Of a DNA stretch of 64,000 bases, positions 1-8,498 are shown piece after piece. Every line of letters starts with the position of its first letter. Position 1 is the first letter of the stretch. The notes below the pieces were generated by a model that saw nothing but the letters and a program-made list of their open reading frames with translations, made no database searches and was not told the DNA's origin. A program made the translations under genes and the position numbers. Source of the DNA: JAUIAI01 sp045106815 (GTDB lineage Bacteria; Pseudomonadota; Gammaproteobacteria; Burkholderiales; Burkholderiaceae_E); contig JBGCFG010000010.1 in NCBI GenBank assembly GCA_045106815.1, positions 62,001 to 126,000 on the forward strand. The letters are read 5' to 3'.

Positions 1-455
1 ATATCCGGGGTAACAGCCACACAGGCATTCTCGTGAATCAGCATTTGCTCGGCAAAGGACGAAAGGTTCAGAAACTGAACCATGTCTTTGTCGGCCGTCG
101 CGATGCGCGGCGTGTCTTTGCGCCGGCGTCTTGTTTCGGCGCCTGAACACAGTGACAGATGTCCCGTCACGCAATGAGCGCAATGGCCACAAAACGCAGA
201 CAAACACGTGATGACATGATCGCCCGGTTTGACCGTTCTCACCTCCGGCCCAACCGCCTCGACTACCCCGGCAGACTCATGCCCCGGCACAGTAGGCAAC
301 GGATACGGATAGAGCCCGTCAATAAAGTGCAGATCGGAGTGACACACGCCCACCGCACCCGTACGAATGAGCACCTCATGCCCCTTGGGTTTGTCGATTT
401 TGACGTCTTCAATGGTGAGGGGCTTGCCCACTTCGTGCAGTACCGCGGCTTTCAT
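1..455 (-). CDS. Zinc-dependent alcohol dehydrogenase, N-terminal part (cut by window start)
   Basis: Medium-chain zinc alcohol dehydrogenase, about 151 residues visible; the rest lies before the window. The GroES-like N-terminus shows the catalytic zinc motif CHSDLH near residue 38, followed by PTVPGHE, and the structural zinc cysteines in CGHCAHC with a further Cys shortly after. The ATG overlaps the TGA of the upstream MaoC gene by four bases (ATGA), which suggests translational coupling and makes this the fifth gene of the leucine/isovalerate operon. Family knowledge says NAD(P)-dependent alcohol/aldehyde interconversion; the natural substrate is not evident. It differs from the second alcohol dehydrogenase at 5840-6895, so it is not a simple duplicate. 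Confidence 0.88.
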   Translation of the reverse strand, partial: MKAAVLHEVGKPLTIEDVKIDKPKGHEVLIRTGAVGVCHSDLHFIDGLYPYPLPTVPGHESAGVVEAVGPEVRTVKPGDHVITCLSAFCGHCAHCVTGHLSLCSGAETRRRRKDTPRIATADKDMVQFLNLSSFAEQMLIHENACVAVTPD

Positions 456-1003
456 GCTTTATCTCCTGGTTGTTGGGGCCGTGAGCGAGCCAAGTCTTTT
501 GACGGCTTGCAAGCGAACAAATTGATAGCCTGCATTGACATCACCGGCAAAGAGTCTGGGGGCAACACCTCAAAGCGTGATCTAACAATACCGCGATCAG
601 GCTTTGAGCGCGACTGCCGTGCTTCAAGCACAGTGGCCCGAACACGTAAAGTGTCGCCCGGTCTCACGGGTGCCAGCCATCGCAGTTCATCAATACCGGG
701 CGAACTCAAACTCGCGACAGAAGAGATGTACTCGTCAACAAGCACGCGCATCATCATGGATGCCGTGTGCCACCCACTCGCAATCAGTCCGCCGAAAACC
801 GACTCGGTGGCGGCCTGCTCGTCAATGTGAAACGGCTGAGGATCGAATTCGCGCGCGAACCGCACGACGGCCTGCTGCTCCACCTGAAAGCCGTCAAACT
901 CATAGACTGTGCCCGGTATGTAATCCTCGAACCACCGATCATGGGCAGGCACTGCAAACCGGCTCAAGGGCATTGCGTGCCCAGTGATGCCCGCTTCACT
1001 CAA
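452..1003 (-). CDS. MaoC-family hydratase/dehydratase
   Basis: A 183-residue single hot-dog protein of the MaoC/R-specific enoyl-CoA hydratase family. The hydratase signature is seen as FDPQPFHID around residues 53-61, with the Asp and the His five residues later as the usual catalytic pair. The start chosen is a TTG whose last bases overlap the TGA of the carboxylase gene; a GAGAGG lies a suitable distance upstream. An ATG ten codons further in lacks such a site. Sitting between the methylcrotonyl-CoA carboxylase alpha subunit and an alcohol dehydrogenase, it may hydrate an unsaturated CoA ester in the same pathway. A typical liuC (crotonase-fold methylglutaconyl-CoA hydratase) is not seen in this operon. 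Confidence 0.85.
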   Translation of the reverse strand: MSEAGITGHAMPLSRFAVPAHDRWFEDYIPGTVYEFDGFQVEQQAVVRFAREFDPQPFHIDEQAATESVFGGLIASGWHTASMMMRVLVDEYISSVASLSSPGIDELRWLAPVRPGDTLRVRATVLEARQSRSKPDRGIVRSRFEVLPPDSLPVMSMQAINLFACKPSKDLARSRPQQPGDKA

Positions 1004-3015
1004 ACCGCCCTCTCGAAAGTGACGAGTTCTACGCCCTCCTCGACCTGGTCACCCTGCGCAAAATTCACCCTCGCTACGATGCCATCTGCTGGCGCAGTGA
1101 TGGTGTGCTCCATCTTCATGGCTTCCATGATGAGCAGCGCATCCCCTTTGCTAACCGTTGCGCCGGCTTCAGTCTTAACGGCAATGATCTTGCCTGGCAT
1201 CGGAGAATTCAAGCCCCCGCTGCCGTGCTCCGAGGCCTCGGCCATCGCAACCGGATCATGCCGCACGACCTGAAACCGGTCTAAGCCATCAAAGATATAC
1301 ACAATGCCGTCGCGTTCCACCACCGATACCTCACTCAGGTAGCCATCGATAGCCACGCGCATACCTGCGCCTTGCAGCCGATGGCCTGCCACCTGGTAGA
1401 CCTGGTCGTGCAATCGGAACTCGAACCCGACGGATGTGATCTGAACCGACACGTTGACAAGCGCTTCCGCCACATCAAACGAGACCCGCCACCGCGCCGG
1501 CAAATTCAAACGCCAGGCATCGCGAAGATGCCACGGGGAATGAGCATCAGTTCCCACGGTCGGTTTTGCCTGGCTGGCCAGGCGCGCGGACTCACGCTCT
1601 TCGAGAAGTCGGTGTAAGGCGGCAATACAGAGCGCCCGATCGTTGACAGGCGCGGCGGGTGCAAACAAAGCGTCAGACTCACGCTCAATCAGACCGGTAT
1701 CCAGATCCGGCGCTACAAAAGAACCACTGCTCACCAGACGCGACAGGAACGGCACATTATTCGAAACGCCCAGAACATGGAACTGCCCCAGGGCCGTATT
1801 CATCCGGGCCAGTGCCCGCGCCCGATCAGTATCGTGCACGATGAGCTTTGCGATCATCGGATCGTAGAACGGTGAAATGACATCACCCGACTCAACACCC
1901 GTGTCCACGCGGACCTGCGAGTTTTGAGCAGGCAAACCAAGCCAGTGCAACTTACCGGTAGAGGGCAAAAAACCGCGCTCAGGATCTTCTGCATATATCC
2001 GAGCTTCAATAGCATGACCCGAGATCGTCAGCTCTGCCTGCTGGCGAGGGATCGGTTCGCCTGCGGCCACTCGAATCTGCCATTCCACAAGATCAAGCCC
2101 GGTGATCATCTCCGTCACCGGATGCTCAACCTGGAGACGCGTATTCATCTCCATGAAATAGAAACTGCCATCCTGGTTCGCAATGAACTCAACCGTTCCG
2201 GCTCCCTCGTAGCGAACCGCCTGGGCGGCTTTTACCGCAGCTTCACCCATTGCCGCGCGACGCTCTGGCGTCATGCCTGGCGCAGGCGCCTCCTCCAATA
2301 CCTTCTGGTGACGTCGCTGAACGGAACAATCTCGCTCAAACAGGTAAACCACCTGACCGTGGCTATCTCCAAAGATCTGGACTTCAATATGCCTTGGCTT
2401 GGTGATGTACTTTTCAACCAGCACCTTGTCGTCTTTGAAACTCGCGCCCGCTTCGCGCTGACAAGATGCCAGACTGGCTTTGAAGTCTTCAGCCTTCTCA
2501 ACCAGCCGCATGCCTTTGCCACCACCGCCGGCACTGGCCTTGATCAGCACCGGCCAACCAATCTGCTCCGCCTGCTGCAGTAGAAAATCCGGATCTTGAT
2601 TGTCACCGTGGTAGCCAGGCGTTAGCGGCACACCGGCTTCACCCATGATCGCTTTTGCCGCCGACTTACCGCCCATGGCGCGAATGGCAGAAACGGGCGG
2701 CCCGATAAACACAACACCAGCGTCTTCGCAGGCCTGCGCAAACGCCGCGTTTTCTGACAAAAAGCCGTAGCCCGGATGGATCGCATCAGCGCCAGTCTGG
2801 GCAGCGGCTGCGAGGAGTTTTTCGGGTTGCAGGTAGCTCTCGGCCGCTGGCGCAGGCCCAATAGCCACAGCCTCATCTGCCAGCCGAACATGCCGCGCAG
2901 AGGCATCAGCCGCCGAGTAAACCGCCACCGTCAGTATGCCCATTTGGCGTGCGGTTTTGATCACGCGACACGCAATTTCGCCTCGGTTGGCAATGAGGAT
3001 CTTTTTTATTTGCAT
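1000..3015 (-). CDS. liuD: 3-Methylcrotonyl-CoA carboxylase, biotin-containing alpha subunit
   Basis: A 671-residue acyl-CoA carboxylase alpha chain. The biotin carboxylase part fills about residues 1-450, with the ATP-grasp glycine loop GGGGKGM and the EMNTRLQVEHPVTE segment. A linker follows, then a C-terminal biotinyl domain with EAMKMEH, whose Lys634 is the expected biotin attachment site. It starts three bases after the beta-subunit stop and its own stop overlaps the MaoC start, so the genes are tightly coupled. With isovaleryl-CoA dehydrogenase in the same operon the best substrate is 3-methylcrotonyl-CoA (leucine breakdown). Geranyl-CoA carboxylase is an alternative that the neighbours make less likely. 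Confidence 0.92.
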   Translation of the reverse strand: MQIKKILIANRGEIACRVIKTARQMGILTVAVYSAADASARHVRLADEAVAIGPAPAAESYLQPEKLLAAAAQTGADAIHPGYGFLSENAAFAQACEDAGVVFIGPPVSAIRAMGGKSAAKAIMGEAGVPLTPGYHGDNQDPDFLLQQAEQIGWPVLIKASAGGGGKGMRLVEKAEDFKASLASCQREAGASFKDDKVLVEKYITKPRHIEVQIFGDSHGQVVYLFERDCSVQRRHQKVLEEAPAPGMTPERRAAMGEAAVKAAQAVRYEGAGTVEFIANQDGSFYFMEMNTRLQVEHPVTEMITGLDLVEWQIRVAAGEPIPRQQAELTISGHAIEARIYAEDPERGFLPSTGKLHWLGLPAQNSQVRVDTGVESGDVISPFYDPMIAKLIVHDTDRARALARMNTALGQFHVLGVSNNVPFLSRLVSSGSFVAPDLDTGLIERESDALFAPAAPVNDRALCIAALHRLLEERESARLASQAKPTVGTDAHSPWHLRDAWRLNLPARWRVSFDVAEALVNVSVQITSVGFEFRLHDQVYQVAGHRLQGAGMRVAIDGYLSEVSVVERDGIVYIFDGLDRFQVVRHDPVAMAEASEHGSGGLNSPMPGKIIAVKTEAGATVSKGDALLIMEAMKMEHTITAPADGIVARVNFAQGDQVEEGVELVTFERAV

Positions 3016-3018
3016 AGC

Positions 3019-4626
3019 CTACATCCGGAACACGCCGAAGCGTGTGGGCAGGATCGGCGCGTTCAACGCGGCCGACAAAGAGAGCGCCAGAACTTCTCGC
3101 GACTGAGCAGGGTCAACCACACCGTCATCCCAGAGTCGCGCACTGGCGTAAAACGGATGCCCTTGCGAATCGTATTGATCACGGATGGGCTGCTTGAAGC
3201 CGTCTTCATCCTCAGGCGACCAGGTCTGACCGGCGGCCTCAAGCGCATCGCGCTTGACTGTTGCCAGCACACTCGCGGCCTGTTCCCCACCCATCACCGA
3301 GATTCGAGCGTTGGGCCACATCCATAGAAAACGCGGCGAATACGCACGACCGCACATGCCATAGTTACCGGCACCAAAACTGCCGCCAATCAGCATCGTG
3401 AGTTTAGGCACCTGTGCGGTTGCGACGGCCGTAACCATCTTGGCACCATCTTTGGCGATGCCACTATTCTCATATTTACGTCCCACCATAAAGCCGGTGA
3501 TATTCTGTAGGAACACCAACGGAATGCCGCGTTGCGCACACAATTCAATGAAGTGAGCGCCTTTTTGGGCAGCCTCAGCAAAGAGAATTCCGTTGTTGGC
3601 AATGATGCCAACCGGGTAGCCGTGCAGGTGCGCAAAGCCGCAAACGAGCGTTGTGCCGTAACGCGCCTTGAACTCGTCAAGCCGGGAGTCATCAACTACT
3701 CGTGCAATCACTTCCCGTACATCATAGGGCTGTCGGGTATCGGCTGGGATCACACCATAGAGTTCGGCCGGATCATAGCGCGGTGGCTCCGGTGAGCGGC
3801 AACTCAGGCTGATGGCTTTCTGGTGGTTCAGGTTTGAAACGATTTGACGCGCAATCGCCAGTGCATGCTCATCAGATTCTGCGAGATGATCAGCCACGCC
3901 GGACAAACGCGTATGAACATCTCCGCCGCCCAGGTCTTCCGCAGACACCACTTCCCCCGTGGCAGCCTTCACCAGCGGCGGCCCGCCCAGGAAGATGGTG
4001 CCCTGATCACGCACGATAATGGTCTCATCAGACATCGCTGGCACATAAGCACCACCGGCCGTGCATGAGCCCATCACAATCGCAATTTGCGCGATGCCCT
4101 GGGCAGACATATTGGCCTGGTTATAAAAAATGCGACCAAAATGCTCGCGATCAGGAAACACTTCATCCTGGCGTGGCAAAAACGCGCCGCCAGAATCCAC
4201 CAAATACAGACAGGGCAAGCGATTCTGCGCGGCGATTTCTTGCGCGCGCAGGTGCTTCTTGACGGTCATCGGGTAGTAGGTGCCCCCCTTAACTGTTGCA
4301 TCATTGGCCAGGATCATGCACTCGACCCCGCTGACCCGGCCGACCCCGGCAATCAGCCCGGCGCTTGGCGCGTCGTTGTCGTACATCCCGTAGGCGGCAA
4401 GCTGGCCAATTTCAAGAAACGCAGTACCGCCATCCAGCAATGCTGAAACTCGCTCACGAGGCAGCAGCTTGCCGCGTGCCTGATGTCGCTTGCGAGACGC
4501 TTCAGGCCCGCCTCTTGCTACGCCTGCGGCCACTTCACGCAGTTCATCAACTTGTTGCTGCAATGCCTTTGCGTTTTGAACAAAGGTCTTGTCGCGCGGA
4601 TTAAGCGCAGATCGGATCACGGTCAT
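3019..4626 (-). CDS. liuB: 3-Methylcrotonyl-CoA carboxylase, carboxyltransferase beta subunit
   Basis: Carboxyltransferase subunit of the biotin-dependent carboxylase encoded next to it; it transfers the carboxyl group from biotin to 3-methylcrotonyl-CoA. The ATG at 4626 gives 535 residues, the usual LiuB length, and lies four bases after the stop of the dehydrogenase gene. An earlier in-frame start at 4662 would overlap that gene by 32 bases. Two crotonase-like carboxyltransferase halves are visible, with the glycine-rich runs GSCTAGGAYVPAM and GGSFGAGNYGMCGRAY that form the oxyanion holes. Leucine/isovalerate catabolism is inferred from the operon. Confidence 0.92.
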   Translation of the reverse strand: MTVIRSALNPRDKTFVQNAKALQQQVDELREVAAGVARGGPEASRKRHQARGKLLPRERVSALLDGGTAFLEIGQLAAYGMYDNDAPSAGLIAGVGRVSGVECMILANDATVKGGTYYPMTVKKHLRAQEIAAQNRLPCLYLVDSGGAFLPRQDEVFPDREHFGRIFYNQANMSAQGIAQIAIVMGSCTAGGAYVPAMSDETIIVRDQGTIFLGGPPLVKAATGEVVSAEDLGGGDVHTRLSGVADHLAESDEHALAIARQIVSNLNHQKAISLSCRSPEPPRYDPAELYGVIPADTRQPYDVREVIARVVDDSRLDEFKARYGTTLVCGFAHLHGYPVGIIANNGILFAEAAQKGAHFIELCAQRGIPLVFLQNITGFMVGRKYENSGIAKDGAKMVTAVATAQVPKLTMLIGGSFGAGNYGMCGRAYSPRFLWMWPNARISVMGGEQAASVLATVKRDALEAAGQTWSPEDEDGFKQPIRDQYDSQGHPFYASARLWDDGVVDPAQSREVLALSLSAALNAPILPTRFGVFRM

Positions 4627-4630
4627 GGAA

Positions 4631-5806
4631 TCAGAGAGTCTCGCTGTAGAGTTCGCGACCAATCAACATGCGGCGAATCTCGGAGGTGCCAGCGCCAATC
4701 TCATAGAGCTTGGCATCACGCCAGAATCGGCCTACGGGGTAGTCATTGATGTAGCCGTTACCGCCCAGCGCCTGAATGGCTTCACCGGCCATCCAGGTTG
4801 CCTTCTCGGCTGAATACAAAATCGCACCCGCCGCATCTTTTCTGAGGGTGCGGGAGTGTTCCTGGCGGTCACAGGCCTGCCCCACGGCATACACATAAGC
4901 ACTTGTGGCCATCCAGGTGGAATACATGTCGGCCAGCTTGCCCTGCATGAGCTGAAACTCACCGATGCTCTGGTTGAACTGCTTGCGCTCATGAACATAC
5001 GGGATAACCGCATCCATGCAAGCCGCCATAATGCCCACCGGCCCGCCGGCCAGCACAGCGCGCTCGTAATCGAGCCCGCTCATCAAAACCTTGACGCCAC
5101 CGCCTTCTGACCCGAGCACATTCTCTACTGGCACCTCACAGTCATCAAAGAACAGAGGGAAGGTATTTGAGCCGCGCATACCGAGTTTGTCGAGATGCTC
5201 GCCATGGGAAAAACCTTTCATGCCTTTCTCAATGATGAAGGCAGTCATTCCGCGTGGGCCGGCGTCAGCATCTGTCTTAGCATACACAACCAAGGTGTCT
5301 GCATCGCCACCGTTGGTGATCCACATCTTGGAGCCGTTAAGGACGTAGTGGTCCCCGCGTAACTGGGCCCGCAGCTTCATTGACACGACATCAGAGCCAG
5401 CGTTCGGCTCTGACATCGCCAAAGCACCCACCTGCTCTCCGCTGATGAGCCCGGGCAGGTATTTTTCTTTTTGCGCCTGCGTGCCGTTGCGGTTGATTTG
5501 ATTGACGCATAGGTTTGAGTGCGCACCATAGGAGAGGCCAACGGCCGCTGACGCGCGCGAAATCTCCTCAAGTGCAATGATGTGTGCCAGATAGCCAAGA
5601 TTGGCGCCACCAAACTCCTCGCCCACCGTAATGCCGTGCAAGCCAAGCGCGCCAAGCTTGGGCCACAGGTCAGCGGGAAACAGATTGTCCGAGTCAATCT
5701 GTGCTGCGCGAGGCGCAATCTCTTCACTGGCGAAGCTCTTGACGGTATCGCGCAGCATCTCCAGTGTTTCGTCAAAGCCAAAATTCAGGCGTTGAAACTC
5801 AATCAT
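4631..5806 (-). CDS. liuA: Isovaleryl-CoA dehydrogenase
   Basis: A 391-residue FAD-dependent acyl-CoA dehydrogenase oxidising isovaleryl-CoA to 3-methylcrotonyl-CoA, passing electrons to ETF. Recognised by the N-terminal helical domain, the middle domain with LAMSEPNAGSDV, and the isovaleryl-specific placement of the base: Glu248 lies in DYERAVLAGGP, as in human IVD, rather than near the C-terminus. The C-terminal QALGGNGY and GTSEIRRMLIGRELY motifs are typical. The start is supported by GGAGAG just upstream of the ATG. It is the first gene of the liu-type operon; no MerR-type LiuR regulator is visible beside it. Confidence 0.93.
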   Translation of the reverse strand: MIEFQRLNFGFDETLEMLRDTVKSFASEEIAPRAAQIDSDNLFPADLWPKLGALGLHGITVGEEFGGANLGYLAHIIALEEISRASAAVGLSYGAHSNLCVNQINRNGTQAQKEKYLPGLISGEQVGALAMSEPNAGSDVVSMKLRAQLRGDHYVLNGSKMWITNGGDADTLVVYAKTDADAGPRGMTAFIIEKGMKGFSHGEHLDKLGMRGSNTFPLFFDDCEVPVENVLGSEGGGVKVLMSGLDYERAVLAGGPVGIMAACMDAVIPYVHERKQFNQSIGEFQLMQGKLADMYSTWMATSAYVYAVGQACDRQEHSRTLRKDAAGAILYSAEKATWMAGEAIQALGGNGYINDYPVGRFWRDAKLYEIGAGTSEIRRMLIGRELYSETL

Positions 5807-5839
5807 GTGTTCTCTCCAGACAAGGCGGGCCGAATGAGC

Positions 5840-6895
5840 CTACGCCCCCATTTTCGCGACGACACGCCCAACAACATCACCTTTCTTCAGCCGATCAAGA
5901 ATCGTCGTAATTTCGGCTGGCTCGCAACTGGCCACAGGAATTGGCTTGAGCTTGCCCGAACGCGCCAGATCGACGACTTCACGCAGCTCTTGCAATGACC
6001 CAACATATGACCCCTGCAAGGTCATTGCGCGCTGGGCAAGCGTCACGAGCGAGACGGTCGTCTCACCGCCAAACAACCCGACCAGAATGTAGCGGCCGCC
6101 CTTTCGTAACACGGCCTGACCCAGCGCTGCTGTCTGGTCCATACCCACCAGATCCACAACACCAATGACACCCCCTTCAACGCTTGCCAAGGTTTTCTGA
6201 GCATCCGGCGCGCTGGGGTTAACCGTCAAGGTTGCACCCATATTGCGAGCAGCTTCGAATTTGCCTTCATCAATGTCGACGACTGCAATACTTTCATGGC
6301 CGAGCGCTTTCAGCATCGCTACGGCCATCAGACCAAGCCCACCTGCCCCAAGGATGGCAATCGTGTCATGCGGCTTGGCAGGCATCACTTTCTTGATCGC
6401 GCTGTAGGTTGTCAGACCAGAGCAAGCCAGTATCGGCGCATAGCTGGGATCGAGATCGCCAATGTCGATCAGGTACTTTGGATGCGGCACCAGCAGATGC
6501 TCTCCATAACCGCCCGGGCGCTGAATGCCAATGTAGCGCGGTTGCATGCACCAGTTATCCATCTCTTCGGCGCAGCGGTCGCACTTGCCACAGCCAGTCC
6601 ATGGGTAAACCAGGCGCACCTGCCCAGCTGGTACATCGCCGGCTTCAGGGCCCGCCGATACCACCGTTCCCAGTGGCTCGTGGCCCATCGTGACAGGCGG
6701 CTTCATGCCGCGGTCGCTCATTTGAAACTTCTTGCCGCCACCAAGATCAAAGTAGCCGTCTCGAATATGGACATCGCTGTGGCAGACGCCGCAATAGTCG
6801 ACCTTGATCAACACCTCAGTACCAGTGGGCTCAGGGATCTCGCGCACCGCGATCTGCAAGGGTTTGCCCCAATCAACCACGTCATAACTGTTCAT
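5840..6895 (-). CDS. Zinc-dependent alcohol dehydrogenase
   Basis: A complete 351-residue medium-chain alcohol dehydrogenase. The catalytic zinc site is seen in CGVCHSDVH near residue 35 and the substrate-side GHE a little later. Structural zinc cysteines are in GCGKCDRCAEEMDNWC. The Rossmann motif GAGGLGLMAV is in the second half and binds NAD(P). A strong GGAGG precedes the ATG. It lies upstream of the isovaleryl-CoA dehydrogenase gene on the same strand with about 33 bases between them, so it may share the transcript. It faces the SDR gene at 6983 across a short divergent region. Substrate unknown. Confidence 0.9.
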   Translation of the reverse strand: MNSYDVVDWGKPLQIAVREIPEPTGTEVLIKVDYCGVCHSDVHIRDGYFDLGGGKKFQMSDRGMKPPVTMGHEPLGTVVSAGPEAGDVPAGQVRLVYPWTGCGKCDRCAEEMDNWCMQPRYIGIQRPGGYGEHLLVPHPKYLIDIGDLDPSYAPILACSGLTTYSAIKKVMPAKPHDTIAILGAGGLGLMAVAMLKALGHESIAVVDIDEGKFEAARNMGATLTVNPSAPDAQKTLASVEGGVIGVVDLVGMDQTAALGQAVLRKGGRYILVGLFGGETTVSLVTLAQRAMTLQGSYVGSLQELREVVDLARSGKLKPIPVASCEPAEITTILDRLKKGDVVGRVVAKMGA

Positions 6896-6982
6896 ACTGC
6901 CTCCATGTTTGAAATTCTGGTCTCATCGTTAGCCGGGCTAAACTGTCCGGGCCGCCAGTCACCGCCCACCCCAGGAGTATCC

Positions 6983-7771
6983 ATGAAGATTGAGTTTGAC
7001 ACTGTCACTGTAGCGATAATTACCGGCGCGAGTAAGGGCATCGGACTTGCCTGCGCGCAGGCTATGGCTGCTGCCGGGGCTCGCTGCGTGCTGGTTGCCC
7101 GCAATTCCTCTCTGCTGAATGAAGCCGTCAAAAGCCTGAACGGCCCCGACGGACATCATATCGGCTTAACCGCCGATCTGTCGGACGGCCCCTCGGCAGC
7201 CGCACTGGTTGAGAAAGTTGAAAGTGATATTGGGCCAGTTGGCGTGCTAATTAACTCGGCTGGCGCTGCGCAGCGGTTTTCTGCTGACGAGTTGTCGCCA
7301 GAAGCCTTTGCCCAAGGCATGGACGCCAAGTATTTTCCTACTGTGCATCTCTTGGAGCCGGTTGCCAAGCGCATGGCAAACAGAGGCAAAGGCGCGATTG
7401 TCAATATCATTGGCCAGGGGGGTAAGCAGGCCTCGCCTATCCACATCTCGGGCGGCAGCGCAAATGCTGCTCTAATGCTCGCCACGGTTGGCTATGCGCG
7501 GGCTTACGCGGACAAGGGCGTACGAGTCAATGGCGTCAATCCTGGTTTGACCAATACGTCGCGCGTCAATGAGGGTCTTGAGGCTGCAGCACGCGAGAGC
7601 GGCGAGTCGCACGAAGTCTTACTGCAACAGGCAACGGCTTCTATTCCCATGCAGCGCATGGCAGAACCGGAAGAAGTTGCCAATGTGGCCGTCTTTCTCG
7701 CCAGTGATCTGGCCAGTTATGTCACCGGTGCACTCGTCCCGATGGATGGCGGCGGCCACGCGTCGATCTAA
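6983..7771 (+). CDS. SDR-family protein lacking the catalytic Tyr/Lys
   Basis: A 262-residue short-chain dehydrogenase/reductase fold protein. The ATG at 6983 is preceded by AGGAG; the reading frame is open much further upstream, but that part only mirrors the dehydrogenase on the other strand. The cofactor motif TGASKGIG (residues 14-21) and the NSAG motif are intact, and VNPG and a C-terminal PMDGGGHAS tail are present. The catalytic region is not canonical: where YxxxK is expected the sequence reads GGSAN (Gly157 and Asn161), and the usual Ser is part of NIIGQ. It may bind NAD(P)(H) without normal reductase chemistry. Divergent from the alcohol dehydrogenase gene. Confidence 0.85.
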   Translation: MKIEFDTVTVAIITGASKGIGLACAQAMAAAGARCVLVARNSSLLNEAVKSLNGPDGHHIGLTADLSDGPSAAALVEKVESDIGPVGVLINSAGAAQRFSADELSPEAFAQGMDAKYFPTVHLLEPVAKRMANRGKGAIVNIIGQGGKQASPIHISGGSANAALMLATVGYARAYADKGVRVNGVNPGLTNTSRVNEGLEAAARESGESHEVLLQQATASIPMQRMAEPEEVANVAVFLASDLASYVTGALVPMDGGGHASI

Positions 7772-7797
7772 CTCGGCATGTGGGTGGGGACGGATCG

Positions 7798-8430
7798 CTA
7801 GCCCTTCTTGAATTCAACCAGCAGATTATTCGCTGGCATTTCTGTCACGCAAGCTAATTGCATTGCATGCTCGTTAGCAGCCTGCTCAACGGCCTCAAGG
7901 TGGCGAATTCCCCAGGCAGGGTTACGCCCGCGTAGATCTTGATCGAAAGCCAGATTGCCGGGCGCAGTGGGCACACCAGATCTGACGAATGGCCCGTAGA
8001 TTAATAGCTGGCCACCTGCGGGCAACAGACTGGCAGCACCTTGTATCAAGGCAGAACCAGCCGACCACGGCGCAATATGAATCATGTTGGCGCAATAAAC
8101 AACGTCTGCGTGCTCCACTGGCCAGGCTGATTGCTCAACATCCAACTGCAACGGTGACAACACATTCGCAACGGGCTCTGCCGAACGGGCAGACTCAATT
8201 AGGCGTGCCTGAATTGACGCTAAGGCCTGTTCGCTTGGATCAGTGGGCTGCCATTCAAGATGAGGCAGCGACGCCGCGAAGTGCATGACGTGCTGCCCGG
8301 TACCACTCGCAATCTCAAGGACCCTTCCGCTGGATGGCAGCAATGGCATGAGCGCCGCGAGGATCGGGTCACGATTGCGGTCTGCAGACGGGCTAAACAT
8401 GATTTGCTCGGACAACGAAAAATCTTCCAT
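7798..8430 (-). CDS. DUF938 family, methyltransferase-like protein
   Basis: A 210-residue protein with the class I SAM-methyltransferase fold expected of the DUF938 family. It shows the opening FSPSADRNRDPIL, motif I as VLEIASGTGQH near residue 40, the PTDPSEQAL strand, and VYCANMIHIAPW around the post-III position. No biochemical role is established that I can name. An ATG ten codons later (8400) is also possible because family members often begin near the FSPSADRN segment; neither start has a good ribosome site. It converges with the SDR gene and is separated from the cyclase gene by a hairpin terminator. Confidence 0.85.
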   Translation of the reverse strand: MEDFSLSEQIMFSPSADRNRDPILAALMPLLPSSGRVLEIASGTGQHVMHFAASLPHLEWQPTDPSEQALASIQARLIESARSAEPVANVLSPLQLDVEQSAWPVEHADVVYCANMIHIAPWSAGSALIQGAASLLPAGGQLLIYGPFVRSGVPTAPGNLAFDQDLRGRNPAWGIRHLEAVEQAANEHAMQLACVTEMPANNLLVEFKKG

Positions 8431-8436
8431 AAAAGC

Positions 8437-8470
8437 AAACTGCCGCCAGCCAGGAGGCCGACGGCAGTTT
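8437..8470 (-). terminator. Rho-independent terminator of the cyclase gene
   Basis: Perfect 9-bp inverted repeat AAACTGCCG / CGGCAGTTT around a 16-base loop that itself contains GCC/GGC. On the minus strand the stem is followed by TTTGCTTTTAT. It lies after the stop of the exported cyclase gene and just before the DUF938 start, so it probably separates their transcripts. Confidence 0.65.
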
Positions 8471-8498
8471 TCAACAACCGCTTGACTTCAGCGCAACC

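Noticed and set aside
6296..6982. N-terminal extension of the SDR gene in the same frame
   Set aside because: The extension mirrors the alcohol dehydrogenase on the other strand, and AGGAG stands just before the ATG at 6983.
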